The notes under the pieces are model-generated. The model had not been told where the DNA came from. It did no database searches and saw nothing but the letters and a program-made list of their open reading frames with translations. The position numbers and the translations under genes are program-made. Shown here in pieces: positions 7,645 to 16,892 of a DNA stretch of 64,000 nucleotides. Source of the DNA: Limosilactobacillus reuteri (GTDB lineage Bacteria; Bacillota; Bacilli; Lactobacillales; Lactobacillaceae). Where the stretch lies: NCBI RefSeq assembly GCF_034259105.1, contig NZ_CP139478.1:1539001-1603000 (forward strand). The letters run 5' to 3'. Each line of letters begins with the position of its first letter. Position 1 is the first letter of the stretch.

Positions 7645-8346
7645 GTGGTACTCATCAGTAAAAAATTATCTAAAGCACAAATAGAGGTACTACATCAAGA
7701 CATTTTGACTATTATCCGCCAATCTTATCCCAGTAATGGCTACAAAATTGTCTCGGTTAGCACCTCTTCGACTAGTAAAAGTTTATATGCCTATGTCATG
7801 TATAAACGCAGACTTTATTACCTAAGATTCGCAGCCCATCACAATGAAATAAAAGGTCATAGTTATGCCACTTTTAACCTTTTAAATTATACAAATTGGA
7901 CAGAGTTAAGGACCGAATTGCGCCGTTATTTTAACGTTACCCACCAAACCAATGCTTATCACCTAATGAGCTATCATAATTTTATTTGGCTTGCCTTGAT
8001 TTACCGGTGTTCTACTAATCCTGCGTTTAAAGTTAAGTTTGAGCCGGCTGACGAAATTCGCAAAGTAACAATATATATGCATAATCAAATTTTTGCTGAA
8101 ATTACTAATAAACTTAGTGTTCGAAGACTAATAGCTAGTTTACTTATGGGCCTAATTTATTCAAATTCTCATATCGATCGTATATACCTTAAAGAGCCAG
8201 TATTTTTAAATATTACCCCTTCTGGTATAAAAATATTAAACTATTTCCCTGAAGTAAGTAAGTACGGCACTGATAGAAGATGGATAACGGATCCTCGGTT
8301 ATTAACCACTACCAAATTAGTATCCATACTAAATAATATAGACTAA
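7645..8346 (+). CDS. hypothetical protein, 233 residues
   Basis: I do not recognise this protein. It is basic and mixed alpha/beta, without signal peptide, membrane helices or metal-binding motifs. It has a few patches such as YKIVSVSTSSTSKSLYAYV and FRRLIA-like helices that give no family. The only start in frame is GTG at 7645, directly after AAAAAGG. The IS30 end lies just 15 bases upstream, so the original N-terminus and promoter may have been removed by the insertion. It converges on the frameshifted minus-strand gene at 8375-9258. Base composition is AT-rich, like the surrounding accessory DNA. It could be a plasmid- or island-borne gene of unknown role. Confidence 0.45.
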   Translation: MVLISKKLSKAQIEVLHQDILTIIRQSYPSNGYKIVSVSTSSTSKSLYAYVMYKRRLYYLRFAAHHNEIKGHSYATFNLLNYTNWTELRTELRRYFNVTHQTNAYHLMSYHNFIWLALIYRCSTNPAFKVKFEPADEIRKVTIYMHNQIFAEITNKLSVRRLIASLLMGLIYSNSHIDRIYLKEPVFLNITPSGIKILNYFPEVSKYGTDRRWITDPRLLTTTKLVSILNNID

Positions 8347-8374
8347 AAACTACAATAATTCTTATTGTGTCATC

Positions 8375-9258
8375 TTAGTGATGGTGATATTTATTAATTC
8401 TTAATTCCGTCATGGGAATTCGACTATAACTCAAATCAAGATTCTCAATAAACAGAAGATCATCATACCATTTATTGATTGCTTTTTGAAAATTATAATT
8501 ATATTGATTTCGACGAATTAAGTAGGATAAATGTGACTCAATTTCTGCTCGGGTCATTTGTTTATTCATAATAATTCGCCGTAAAATATACCTTCGTTGC
8601 GCTTTTGATAACCCAATTTGAGAATTAACATTATATCCTAGAGAATGAAGATGCGATTCGGGATCGCCATAAATGTCATCGATTGATCTACCCTCATTAA
8701 TACATGCTTGTTTAGCAGTCCAGTATTCATTTGTTACTATCCGGCACAAAACACGCCCTTTACTCTGTAACCATCTGTAAACATGTTCAAGTACAAAGAA
8801 TTTATCACATGTTTGACAGTAAACAGCCGGAAAACGAACATCCCTAGTCTTGTCCTCCATTACGACTGAAACTCTCCCATAAATATCAGCCAGATTATGC
8901 CGATGCGATACACAATAGTTTAAGTTCGATCTGGTAAGAAAAGTATGATTATCAATCGGATAGACAATTTTCCCTTACGATGTTCAAACTTTGAACTACT
9001 GGACTTTACTGAACTATGATTAGAATCTAAATTCGCTTCATTGTTAGTTAATGATACAGACTCTTTTTTGATTGCCTTACTTGAAGCAGGCTCCTCGTCC
9101 TTATATATAGAATTAACATCCTGCTCTTGTGTTTTCTTACTTTTTGTACTGATTTCTGGCTTATTTAAATTTTGCACATCATTATTGCGTGGTTTAAAAA
9201 TAGTCTCTTTGATTTTAAGAATAAATTGTTTAATTTTTGATATTACACTGGTAAGCAT
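8375..9258 (-). pseudogene. hypothetical protein with a CxxC pair, split by a one-base frameshift
   Basis: Two minus-strand frames join into one sensible protein. The first (9258 to about 8970) begins MLTSVISKIKQFILKIKE, with a low-complexity Ser/Lys/Glu linker, and ends HRKG. One frame over the sense continues KIVYPIDNHTFLTRSNLNY, then CVSHRHNLADIYGRVSVV, and runs without a break into the 161-residue frame with YCQTCDKFF and, later, LSKAQRRYILRRIIMNKQ. The change sits in GGGAAAATTG (A-run at 8971-8968), where one A seems to be missing. The joined product would be about 293 residues, with a possible zinc site (CQTC plus C and H residues upstream). I do not recognise the family. The C-terminal part alone could still be translated from ATG at 8860. 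Confidence 0.55.
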
Positions 9259-9356
9259 ATGCCTTTCTCTTTAACTCCCTAAAAATTATTATTTCAGATA
9301 GCTATTGACCATCTCAATAACGTAGCAGAATTTGCAAAGGATACCATTCAACATTC

Positions 9357-9412
9357 TTATTCCTCACGCTCAAGCAAAGTAACGCTCTCAACATGCCACG
9401 AGCTTAGTTGGT
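9357..9412 (-). pseudogene. 3' relic of an RlmD/RumA-like rRNA methyltransferase gene
   Basis: On the minus strand a frame ending at TAA (9359-9357) encodes HVESVTLLEREE. The intact rlmD gene at 45991 ends HVESVTVLERTEK, so this is the extreme C-terminus of a paralogous uracil methyltransferase. Nothing recognisable of the rest remains. The relic probably marks an old deletion junction. Confidence 0.5.
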
Positions 9413-9585
9413 CAATTACACATTATTGATTAACCGCTAGCTATGGCGATTTTTGTTGTCCGCGTAAAACTAGCACAATTGTTTACTCAAAATTAAAATT
9501 TGGGGATCTAATGGAATCTCGGGATGAATAATAAATTCTAAATTTTATAGTTTGTGGGAAAACTTATCTATATTGAACAGTGATG
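9413..9585. other. intergenic stretch without recognisable genes
   Basis: This AT-rich stretch between the RlmD relic and the IS3 end has no open frame with a ribosome site and no clear hairpin. It is probably debris from rearrangements. Confidence 0.4.
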
Positions 9586-11245
9586 TAAAGGGCGGTTATA
9601 AAATGTAGGAAAGGGCGTGCGGACAAATTCCTGGACTTAGGGTATGATGTCAGTATGTATTCAAAAGCAGATAAAAAACGGGCGAGCTCTTCTATCAATA
9701 TCACCATTCATGGAGTGCAGTGGTTAGAGAATTGGGTTATCCATCTTTAGGCGCATTGAAGCGATGGATTAAAGATTACGAACAAGACGCCAAAGCCGCG
9801 CTTGGTGACACTCCACGAAAGAGAAAACCGAAGTACTCCAATGAACAACGACAAGCAGCAGTGGATCACTTCTTTGAACACGGACAATTCATCACAAAGA
9901 CAGTCAAAGCGCTTGGTTACCCGTCGCGACAGCTTCTCCGTGAGTGGTTATTAGCAGATCCTCGTTGTGATACTTCATTAAGGAACCGCACGGTTGTGGC
10001 TAAGCCCACCACGCCGGATGATGTTAAAGTCAAAGCTGTAGAAGCACTCTATAAACTAGCAGTCCCTGCCAAAAAAATTGCGAATGAATTTGGGGTTAGC
10101 CGCGAAACACTCTACGGTTGGAAGCAAGATGTACTCGGTGAAAGCTTCCCAGCTAAACAGACGCCTAGTTCATCAGGTGATGAAAAGAATCGAGAAAACT
10201 TCACTCCAGAAGTTTCAGATCTCCAAGCTCGTATTAAAGAGCTTGAGCTTCAAAACGACATTCTCCTGCAGGTGAATGCCCTCCTAAAAAAAGATCTGGG
10301 TATCAACCAACTCAATCTGACTAACCGAGAAAAGGTTCAGGTGATTGATGCCCTGCGTGATAGATATCTGCTTAATACGCTACTCAAGGTTCTTCAATTA
10401 TCCAAAAGCAGCTACTTTTATCAACGTGATGCCATCGCCAAAGGCGATAAATATAAAGCAGTACGTCCACGTTTGAAAATCATCTTTAAGCAAAATTACA
10501 AAAGCTATGGGTACCGTCGAATGAAGATGGAGCTCGATGATGAAGGGATCCAACTTTCTGAGAAGGTGATTCGCCGGTTGATGGCTGAAGAAGGATTAGA
10601 AGTTACCACCACACGTTGTCGAAAATACAGCTCGTACGCGGGTGAAATCACGCCGGCTGTGCCAAACATACTTGATCGAGATTTTCAATCAGACGTCCCA
10701 AACCAAAAGCTGGTAACAGATATTACAGAGTTTTCTATCCAAGCCGGAAAAATATATCTATCACCACTCATTGATTGCTTTGATGGTCAAATCACGAGTT
10801 GGACTATCAGTACTAGTCCAAACGCAGAGCTTGTCAATACAATGCTTAGCGTAGCGGCCGAAAGATTACCTTCCAATGAAAAAATCATCGTGCATTCCGA
10901 TCGAGGCGCTCATTACCGCTGGCCAGGTTGGATTGGGCTAATGGACAAGTTTGGCTTTACACGATCAATGTCGCAGAAAGGCAGCACTCCAGATAATGCA
11001 CAAGCAGAGAGCTTCTTTGGTCATCTCAAGACGGAGTTCTTTTACAATCGAAGTTGGATTGGAAAGTCAATTGATGATTTCATACAAGCACTTAATGAAT
11101 ATATTGGGTGGTGTAACACCAAGAGAAGAAAAAAAGTTTTAGGAGGAAAGAGCCCACAAAAATACCGTCAGAGCAAGATAGCTTGATGGTTAAAGTCCAG
11201 AAAAACGTCCGCACGCCCTTTCCTACATTTTATAACTGCCCTTTA
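9586..11245 (+). mobile_element. IS3-family element with 39-base terminal inverted repeats
   Basis: The left end starts TAAAGGGCGGTTATAAAATG and the right end is its near-perfect inverse, matching over about 39 bases through GGAAAGGGCGTGCGGAC with one difference (GGCGG versus GGCAG). The element is 1.66 kb and contains one fused orfA-orfB type transposase gene. I see no clear target duplication at its edges. Confidence 0.85.
9655..11186 (+). pseudogene. IS3-family transposase, N-terminal frameshift
   Basis: From GTG at 9720 the frame is open for 488 codons. It encodes two helix-turn-helix regions (RELGYPSLGALKRWI and the motif around FGVSRETLYGWK), a coiled linker, and a DDE integrase core with LVTDITEFS, IVHSDRGAHY and the glutamate of NAQAESFFGHLK. 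Unlike most IS3 elements the orfA and orfB parts are in one frame. Upstream, ATG at 9655 opens MYSKADKKRA. The next residues, ELFYQYHHSWSAVV, are found only one frame over, so a single G seems lost near 9682 (CGGGCGAGCTC). The intact protein would have about 511 residues. Translation from the internal GTG would lack about 22 residues of the first DNA-binding domain. Confidence 0.75.
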
Positions 11246-11299
11246 CAAGAAAGTCGCCCTATTTCATTCTAGACGTTATCTTCTTATGGTAGTCTTCCA

Positions 11300-11413
11300 T
11301 TAGTTAGTTCCTCATAATTCGTGAATTATCAAAAAAGAGAACTAGACCAAAAGCCAAAGTAGCTTAGTCTAGTTCTCCAAATTCTCTTCATCCTTACCGA
11401 TTGACAAAGAGCC
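11300..11413 (+). mobile_element. solo end of an ISL3-family element
   Basis: The sequence encodes the last residues of an ISL3 transposase (REL, then KKRTRPKAKVA and a stop). It continues into the terminal repeat CTTCATCCTTACCGATTGAC and AAAGAGCC. It is the reverse of 25490-25590, where a longer copy lies. No other part of the element is present here, so only an IS end remains. Confidence 0.7.
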
Positions 11414-11458
11414 AGGGTTCATGGTACGGTTTAATTACCAAAATTAAAGGAGGTCATC

Positions 11459-11701
11459 ATGATGGCTGATAAGGTAATGACGAGGGATGAACTAGCAAAG
11501 TACAATGGCCAAGCTGGTCAACCGGCCTACGTAGCAGTTGAAGGTGTAATCTATGACGTCTCTGCTAAACCGGCCTGGCAGGGTGGCCGCCACCATGGAA
11601 ACTTGGCCGGCCAGGACTTGACCGACATTTTGCTTGAAAAGTCACCCCATGGTAAACGGGTATTAAAGGATCTGCCAGTCGTCGGTAGACTTGCTGAATA
11701 G
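11459..11701 (+). CDS. cytochrome b5-like heme/steroid-binding domain protein
   Basis: The 80-residue protein is a single cytochrome b5 domain of the short bacterial type. GQPAYVAVEGVIYDVSAKPAW is followed by GGRHHGNLAGQDLT and the histidine-containing SPHGKRVL near the C-terminus. The two histidine regions are the expected axial heme ligands. Similar small proteins occur in lactobacilli as predicted heme/steroid-binding proteins; the partner is unknown. A strong ribosome site AAAGGAGG at 11446-11453 precedes two adjacent ATG codons (11459 and 11462), the second at slightly better spacing. A terminator follows directly, so the gene stands alone between two IS remnants. It has no signal peptide and is probably cytoplasmic. 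Confidence 0.85.
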   Translation: MMADKVMTRDELAKYNGQAGQPAYVAVEGVIYDVSAKPAWQGGRHHGNLAGQDLTDILLEKSPHGKRVLKDLPVVGRLAE

Positions 11702-11707
11702 AACACC

Positions 11708-11745
11708 AAAACAGCTGCGGAGGGAAAATCCACAGCTGTTTTTTA
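11708..11745 (+). terminator. intrinsic terminator of the cytochrome b5-like gene
   Basis: AAAACAGCTG pairs with CAGCTGTTTT across a short internal bulge and the loop GGGAAAA, followed by a run of T. It lies seven bases after the stop codon. Confidence 0.85.
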
Positions 11746-11752
11746 TATGACG

Positions 11753-12837
11753 AATTGTCAAACTAAGTGCAACGGTTTCTCAAAAAACACCTCATATGGG
11801 GTTTCATAATTTAACACTTTTCGAGGACGGCAGTTCAGCTGATGTTGGCAGAAACTGACGTCCTTATCTGTATAGTCATCAATATCAGTCCTTTTGGGAA
11901 AGTATTCTCTAATCAAGCCATTAGTATTTTCATTAGTTCCTCTTTCCTCTGGTGAATATGGGTCTGGCCAATAAATAGCTACTCCTAAACGTTCTCGAAT
12001 ATCATTTAGGCTAAGAAATTCACGCCCATGATCTGGAGTCAATGAATGGACAAATTCTTTAGGGATAGATCCTAAGAGATCAACTAAGCCCTGATTAACA
12101 TCAGCTGTTTCTTTGTGATTGATCTTTTTGATCAATACTAATCGACTAAGACGATCAACGACTGTTAAAAGAACCGCATGTCCGGTTTTCCCCATTACAG
12201 TATCTATTTCCCAATCACCAATGCGCTGACGCTCATTAATGAATTTAGGACGTTCATGAATTGAAATATAATCCGTCTGTGCTTCACGATGCTTCCTCAT
12301 ATTTTTAGGATGACGTGTATGATGCTTGTGCCTTAAGTGACGCTGAATTCCAGTATCACCATGAGACGTATACTTTTCACCTAAATTATGCTTATAAATA
12401 TGTCGATAGATGGTATTATAGCTGACACACCAATGATGTTCTTTCGCAAAGCGCGCAGCGATTTGTTCGGGGGACCAATGTAGATCTAAAATATAATGAA
12501 CAATTTTACGGCGTAGTTGTGGATGACTATCTAATAACAGTGGTTTATGACAGTTGCGACGCTTTACGTGATAGTCATTTTCAGCAGTATTAGCAGAGTA
12601 CGCACCCGAACAACGCTTCAATTCACGAGAAATAGTACTTGGACTGCGCTTCATGTGTAAGGCAATTGCACGAATAGTTAATCCTTTAGCCTTTAAACAC
12701 ATAAGCATTTCACGTTCTTTTATAGTAAGATGAATATAGCTCATAACGGGTTACCTCGAATAGTTTGATTTGGTCGTTAAACATATTCTACCCGCTATGG
12801 GTTTATTTTTTTAATCTGTTGCACTTAGATTGTAAAT
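11753..12837 (-). mobile_element. IS30-family element, third and distinct
   Basis: Inverted ends are TGTCAAACTAAGTGCAACGG at the left and, read inwards, TTTACAATCTAAGTGCAACA at the right. The shared core is CTAAGTGCAAC. The element is about 1.08 kb and carries an intact transposase gene. It sits immediately beyond the 3' end of the exopolysaccharide cluster. Confidence 0.75.
11758..12744 (-). CDS. IS30-family transposase, intact
   Basis: The 328-residue protein starts with the IS30 helix-turn-helix (LTIKEREMLMCLKAKGLTIR, then MKRSPSTISRELKR). It ends with the DDE core: DWEIDTVMGKTG, TPDHGREF and ERGTNENTNGLIREYFP supply the three acidic residues. Length and motifs are those of active IS30 transposases, and no frameshift or stop is seen. 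It belongs to a different subgroup from the two broken copies at 1.2-2.3 and 6.6-7.6 kb. Insertion here may have removed or displaced whatever originally followed the flippase gene, although the operon terminator just outside the element is still present. Confidence 0.9.
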   Translation of the reverse strand: MSYIHLTIKEREMLMCLKAKGLTIRAIALHMKRSPSTISRELKRCSGAYSANTAENDYHVKRRNCHKPLLLDSHPQLRRKIVHYILDLHWSPEQIAARFAKEHHWCVSYNTIYRHIYKHNLGEKYTSHGDTGIQRHLRHKHHTRHPKNMRKHREAQTDYISIHERPKFINERQRIGDWEIDTVMGKTGHAVLLTVVDRLSRLVLIKKINHKETADVNQGLVDLLGSIPKEFVHSLTPDHGREFLSLNDIRERLGVAIYWPDPYSPEERGTNENTNGLIREYFPKRTDIDDYTDKDVSFCQHQLNCRPRKVLNYETPYEVFFEKPLHLV

Positions 12838-12848
12838 ACTCAATACTA

Positions 12849-12886
12849 CAAAAAAGCAATCTAAATTGTTAAAAAATATTTAGATT
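12849..12886 (-). terminator. terminator at the end of the exopolysaccharide cluster
   Basis: On the minus strand AATCTAAAT and ATTTAGATT form a nine-base stem (12886-12878 with 12866-12858), followed by GC and TTTTTT. It lies just after the stop of the flippase gene. Confidence 0.7.
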
Positions 12887-12896
12887 TAATGCTGTA

Positions 12897-14327
12897 CTAT
12901 ACTTTATGTATAATTTTTTCTACTAAAGGATAGAATAATGAGTCTCTACTAATTATCATATAAGCAAAATAGATAAAAATCCCACTTATAATCATAGTAA
13001 TAAGTTTAAATATACCATAGGATAACACCTGATCAAGAGTTTTTATTATAAGAAACATAATTATGCTAGGAATTAAATATTTTATGCAATAAAAATAAAA
13101 GTCCGAAAACTTTATATAAGAGCGCAAACCCACTATTTCAATAATAGTCGTACTTAATTCAGATATGATTGTTGCGTATGCGACCCCTAAAGCACCCATA
13201 CCCATATAAATAAATAGAGTATTAAATACAACATTTACAATTGCTGCAACACTTACTGCAATTGTAAAAATATTCTGTTTATTCATAGAAACTAGAAATG
13301 TTCCAACCAGTTGATCTATTCCTATAATAATAAACAGAACACTCATAACCTGTATCAATAAAATAACAGGGTCATATCCATTACCAAAAAAAATAGGAAC
13401 AAATACCTTTGCAACTGCAATACACCCCAGCATCATGGGAAGGCCCATAAAGTAAACATTGGCAATTGCTTCTGACATATACTTTTTTATTTGCTTATCT
13501 TTATTTTCAACATAGAGTGCCGCTACTCTTGGAGTTAAGACAGCAACAAAAGCATAAATCACAGTTGTACCAATTGTTATAACCTGATTACCTTGCGAAT
13601 AAAATCCAACTTGTTCAGAGGAACTCATTGCTCCTAACATAACCTTATTCAGTACGGTATAGAGTTGAATTGCTATAACAGGAAGGAAAAGGGACATTAT
13701 ACCTTTTGACTTACTAAAAATTTCTTTTAAGCTTACTTTTATCCATTTTATCTCATTCTTTAGGTAAGGAAGCATGGTCACATTGCCAATAAAGGAACTA
13801 CCACACATAATTAATGTAAACAACCAAACTTCCGTCCTGTTCTTTACAAATATAAAAATCATAATTGTAGAAATTATCCTTACTAAGCTATTACGTACAG
13901 CCGTAACCTTAAAGTTTTCGACTCCTTGAAAGTACCAGCTAACATCTAAGATCCAGGAAAAAATTAAAAAATAATTTACCAACAATAGCGTTCGATATTG
14001 AGTAAGGTAATTTACTGTAAAATATGAATAAATTATAGCAACTAGTATCGTTGAAATTAATCTAAAATAGAAAATATCCCAAAACAGATGACTCCGCTCA
14101 ACAAGATTTCCTTGTCTTTTTGCAATTTCTCGTTGACCATATGCTACTGTCCCAGTAACAGCAAAGACTCCAAAGTAAGAAACAATCCCATAAATATAGT
14201 TATAGTCACCTACCCCACGGGGGCCTAATACTCTTGAAATGTAAGGGGCCGTAATAAAAGGCATAATAATGTTAAGCATCTGGTAAGTAAGATTATACAA
14301 ATAATTTTTTAATACTTTTTTATTCAT
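12897..14327 (-). CDS. wzx: oligosaccharide flippase (Wzx-type, MOP superfamily)
   Basis: The 476-residue protein is almost entirely hydrophobic, with about 12-14 predicted membrane segments. It starts MNKKVLKNYLYNLTYQMLNI and has the early motif PFITAPYISRVLGPRGVGDY, which is diagnostic of the RfbX/Wzx family. Wzx flips undecaprenyl-linked repeat units from the inner to the outer face of the membrane before polymerisation by Wzy. It is the last gene of the cluster, one base after the stop of the upstream gene, and is followed by a terminator. It is very AT-rich, like the other repeat-unit genes and unlike the regulatory genes at the other end of the cluster. No defects are visible. Confidence 0.92.
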   Translation of the reverse strand: MNKKVLKNYLYNLTYQMLNIIMPFITAPYISRVLGPRGVGDYNYIYGIVSYFGVFAVTGTVAYGQREIAKRQGNLVERSHLFWDIFYFRLISTILVAIIYSYFTVNYLTQYRTLLLVNYFLIFSWILDVSWYFQGVENFKVTAVRNSLVRIISTIMIFIFVKNRTEVWLFTLIMCGSSFIGNVTMLPYLKNEIKWIKVSLKEIFSKSKGIMSLFLPVIAIQLYTVLNKVMLGAMSSSEQVGFYSQGNQVITIGTTVIYAFVAVLTPRVAALYVENKDKQIKKYMSEAIANVYFMGLPMMLGCIAVAKVFVPIFFGNGYDPVILLIQVMSVLFIIIGIDQLVGTFLVSMNKQNIFTIAVSVAAIVNVVFNTLFIYMGMGALGVAYATIISELSTTIIEIVGLRSYIKFSDFYFYCIKYLIPSIIMFLIIKTLDQVLSYGIFKLITMIISGIFIYFAYMIISRDSLFYPLVEKIIHKV

Positions 14328-14328
14328 T

Positions 14329-15339
14329 TTAGTCCACTATAAGGTCTTTTAATTTAACTAGTTTTCGTTTTAAAAAGATTGAAATTGTTTTTAGTTTATC
14401 TAATTGCAATACATTAAAAACTTTATATTTGTATTGTATTTTTCTTATACTCATAAAAGAATATGCATTTAATCTTTTCCTATCTAATAGACAGAATTCA
14501 TTTGGAATAACATCAAATAAATCTACATTTAAAATACCTTCTTGCATTTGCATCTCTCTATTCTGTAAATGTAAGTACATATATTCATTAAAAACTAAAT
14601 CTCTTTTACTATTCAAGCTATATCTAAAAAGTTTTCCTTGATTCCAAACCGCTAATTTATTTCTGTCATTCTTTTCATCAATAAACTTTCCAGTGGTGTA
14701 GTAATATGTTTGTTTTTTAAATCTAGAAAGTTTTTCGGGGTTAAAGTTCAGTGACAGGTCTCTTTCATATACTCTCTTTGAAAAGTGCTTAAATATTGTA
14801 TTAATATTAGTATTATTTCCCCACACTTCATCGAAATTTGTCGGCTTATCTGTTGTAAAACTTTCCCTATACCAAGATTGCCCGTTTATTTCTTTCATAA
14901 ATAACTTATTATTCTGAGCTGTATTTTTGTACATACTTAAGTGCCCCAGGCAAAACAATTTGTCATATTCACTTAACATTTTATCAGTAATAAAGTCATT
15001 AAGATTACCCATAATAGTATCAGTATCACAATGCCCCCACCACTCATAATCCTTAATTAAATCATCAAAGATGTAACCATACGCTGGTCTAAAATCGCAC
15101 AACTTGTAAGGTTTATCCAAAGACAATTTAAATTCAAATTTTTTTTGTATTTTATTTTTTAACTCATCAAAAGACATTTCAACTTTTTCAACATTCGCTG
15201 GATAGTCATACTGATCCGAATTATCTGTAATAATTATCCATGTATAATCCGAATTTTTTTTACAAGAATTTAAGAATAGTTGAAAATAATTTTTAAACTT
15301 ACCAAAATAAGGAATTAAGAATACACATTTTTTTCTCAT
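14329..15339 (-). CDS. DUF6625-type glycosyltransferase-like protein
   Basis: The protein begins MRKKCVFLIPYFGKF and contains a GT-A-like pattern: a first Rossmann strand, DNSDQYDYP, and the metal-binding DxD in WWGHCDTDTIMGNL (about residues 116-129). Proteins of this type are found in capsule and exopolysaccharide clusters and are assumed to add a sugar to the repeat unit; the linkage is unknown. I chose ATG at 15339 over the longer TTG start at 15357, because AAGGA lies six bases upstream of the ATG. It lies between the GT4 gene and wzx with almost no spacing, so all three are likely cotranscribed. Confidence 0.75.
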   Translation of the reverse strand: MRKKCVFLIPYFGKFKNYFQLFLNSCKKNSDYTWIIITDNSDQYDYPANVEKVEMSFDELKNKIQKKFEFKLSLDKPYKLCDFRPAYGYIFDDLIKDYEWWGHCDTDTIMGNLNDFITDKMLSEYDKLFCLGHLSMYKNTAQNNKLFMKEINGQSWYRESFTTDKPTNFDEVWGNNTNINTIFKHFSKRVYERDLSLNFNPEKLSRFKKQTYYYTTGKFIDEKNDRNKLAVWNQGKLFRYSLNSKRDLVFNEYMYLHLQNREMQMQEGILNVDLFDVIPNEFCLLDRKRLNAYSFMSIRKIQYKYKVFNVLQLDKLKTISIFLKRKLVKLKDLIVD

Positions 15340-15353
15340 AATGAGTCCTTCTT

Positions 15354-16433
15354 TCAATTAAATTGATAGTAGAGTTTTAAATATTTCTCAAACATAACGC
15401 TTGCAGTAAATCTCTTCAAAAAGCTTTCTTTATTTTTTAGCTTTCCATAGCTACAAGGGAACTTCTCAACATATTTAACCAACAGTTCTCGTAGCCCATT
15501 CTCATCATTTTTAAAAAAATATATTCTATTATTTTCATTTTGCTTCAATTCACGATGTTGAGGTATATCGCTTAAAATCAAATCTAGCCCTACCCCCATT
15601 GCTTCTATCGCCGCCATTGGTAATCCCTCATTTTTAGAGGCAGATATAAAATAATTTGCACCACATAAGAATGGATAAACATTACTTACCCTACCAACAA
15701 ATATAATATTGCGACGTTTATATTTGTTCTTAATTAGATTGAACTTTTTTACACTTTTTGGATTGTCACCTACTACTACTAATGTTCCAAAATCTTTTTC
15801 TTTGCTGAATACATCTAAAAGCATACTCGTATTCTTACGCGCATCGATATTGCCAACATAAATTCCAACAGGTTTCTTCAAATTTAGCATTTTCTTGTTA
15901 ACAATAATTCTCTTAGGAATTTCAACTCCATTTTCAATTGTTTTTACATTTTTAAATCCTAATTTTTTATAATAATTTGTTACGGCTTTTGAAACACCAA
16001 CTATCTTATTCACATACTTATAATTTTGTTTTTGAATAATTGACATAATAAGGCCTATAAAGTAACCATAACTATATTTAAAATCTCCTATTCCCATATT
16101 ATGCGCAGTAACAATAATGTTATTCTTTTTTACAAATGGAATATACAATTCTGCATTAAATCCATGAAAATGAATAACCTGCGGACTTATTTTCAAAATA
16201 ATTTTTTTAAATTCACTAATTTTATCAAAAGTTATTAAATTATGACCAGTTAAAATATGGATTTCACTAACGAGTGACCTAAAAATAGTAGAATTTGCTT
16301 TAAAATCATCTCTTAATACAATCAATGAAAAGTCAATAGGATTTTTTTCTTCATGGTTCCTTATTAATAACTGCTTTATAACTTCGGTTACTCCGGTTTT
16401 CCTCAAGGATGGAACTACAATTGTTACTTTCAT
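15354..16433 (-). CDS. glycosyltransferase family 4
   Basis: The 359-residue protein has the two-domain GT-B layout. It has an N-terminal MKVTIVVPSLRKTGVTEVIK, a middle strand VTAHNMGIGD, and the C-terminal nucleotide-sugar site. That site has KKPVGIYVGNIDARKN, then NIIFVGRV and the E-x7-E type motif SASKNEGLPMAAIEAMG. GT4 enzymes transfer a sugar from a nucleotide donor with retention of configuration; donor and acceptor cannot be told. A ribosome site AAGGGGGAG precedes the ATG. A terminator of another gene lies about 80 bases upstream, so this gene may need its own promoter in the short gap and may be transcribed apart from the upstream cluster genes. Confidence 0.9.
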   Translation of the reverse strand: MKVTIVVPSLRKTGVTEVIKQLLIRNHEEKNPIDFSLIVLRDDFKANSTIFRSLVSEIHILTGHNLITFDKISEFKKIILKISPQVIHFHGFNAELYIPFVKKNNIIVTAHNMGIGDFKYSYGYFIGLIMSIIQKQNYKYVNKIVGVSKAVTNYYKKLGFKNVKTIENGVEIPKRIIVNKKMLNLKKPVGIYVGNIDARKNTSMLLDVFSKEKDFGTLVVVGDNPKSVKKFNLIKNKYKRRNIIFVGRVSNVYPFLCGANYFISASKNEGLPMAAIEAMGVGLDLILSDIPQHRELKQNENNRIYFFKNDENGLRELLVKYVEKFPCSYGKLKNKESFLKRFTASVMFEKYLKLYYQFN

Positions 16434-16514
16434 TAATTACTCCCCCTTACAAAATTATGATTTTATAAAAAAATCATATACTCTAAGTTCTTCTATTTAT
16501 GATGGACTATATAA

Positions 16515-16549
16515 CATAAAAAATCTCAACTGGTGAATACCAGTTGAGA
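16515..16549 (-). terminator. intrinsic terminator inside the exopolysaccharide cluster
   Basis: TCTCAACTGG and CCAGTTGAGA form a perfect ten-base stem around a six-base loop, followed on the minus strand by TTTTTT. It sits between the relic at 16561 and the GT4 gene, so it would stop transcripts coming from the upstream part of the cluster. Confidence 0.85.
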
Positions 16550-16560
16550 CATTTAAATAA

Positions 16561-16640
16561 CTAGTAGTTTAAGTAGCTTAGCTCTTTTCCCTTCTCCAGG
16601 CCTAAATCTGAGTAATAACCATTACAACTACGTATGTCTC
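16561..16640 (-). pseudogene. 3' tail of a lost gene
   Basis: A minus-strand frame ending in TAG at 16561 reads NGYYSDLGLEKGKELSYLNY. It is followed at a natural distance by a strong terminator, so it looks like the true 3' end of a gene whose body is gone. Aromatic, glycine-rich text of this kind occurs at the ends of some surface proteins and cell-wall-binding repeats, but I do not assign it. A stop closes the frame upstream near 16640. Confidence 0.45.
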
Positions 16641-16853
16641 ACATATCCATTAACACTTTAATGCTTACTAACACGTAATTTTATATTTTTGCCTTATTGG
16701 CTAGCTATTTTAACAGTTAAGACGTTCATTTTAATAATAGTTACTATCACCTGTTCTTTTCATTTATTAAGGATGATCGTACCAACTTCGAAATGTATAA
16801 ATTTTCTGCTACGATGTATTCTCAATATAATTATGATAGTGGTGTGGTCCCCT
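16641..16853. other. AT-rich junction with no recognisable gene
   Basis: This stretch between the relic and the IS150-like element has short frames only. One on the plus strand from 16689 runs into the IS and lacks a ribosome site. I see no RNA gene or clear hairpin. Confidence 0.4.
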
Positions 16854-16892
16854 GTCAATAAAATAGACAATTTAAATAGAGACTTTTTTGTC

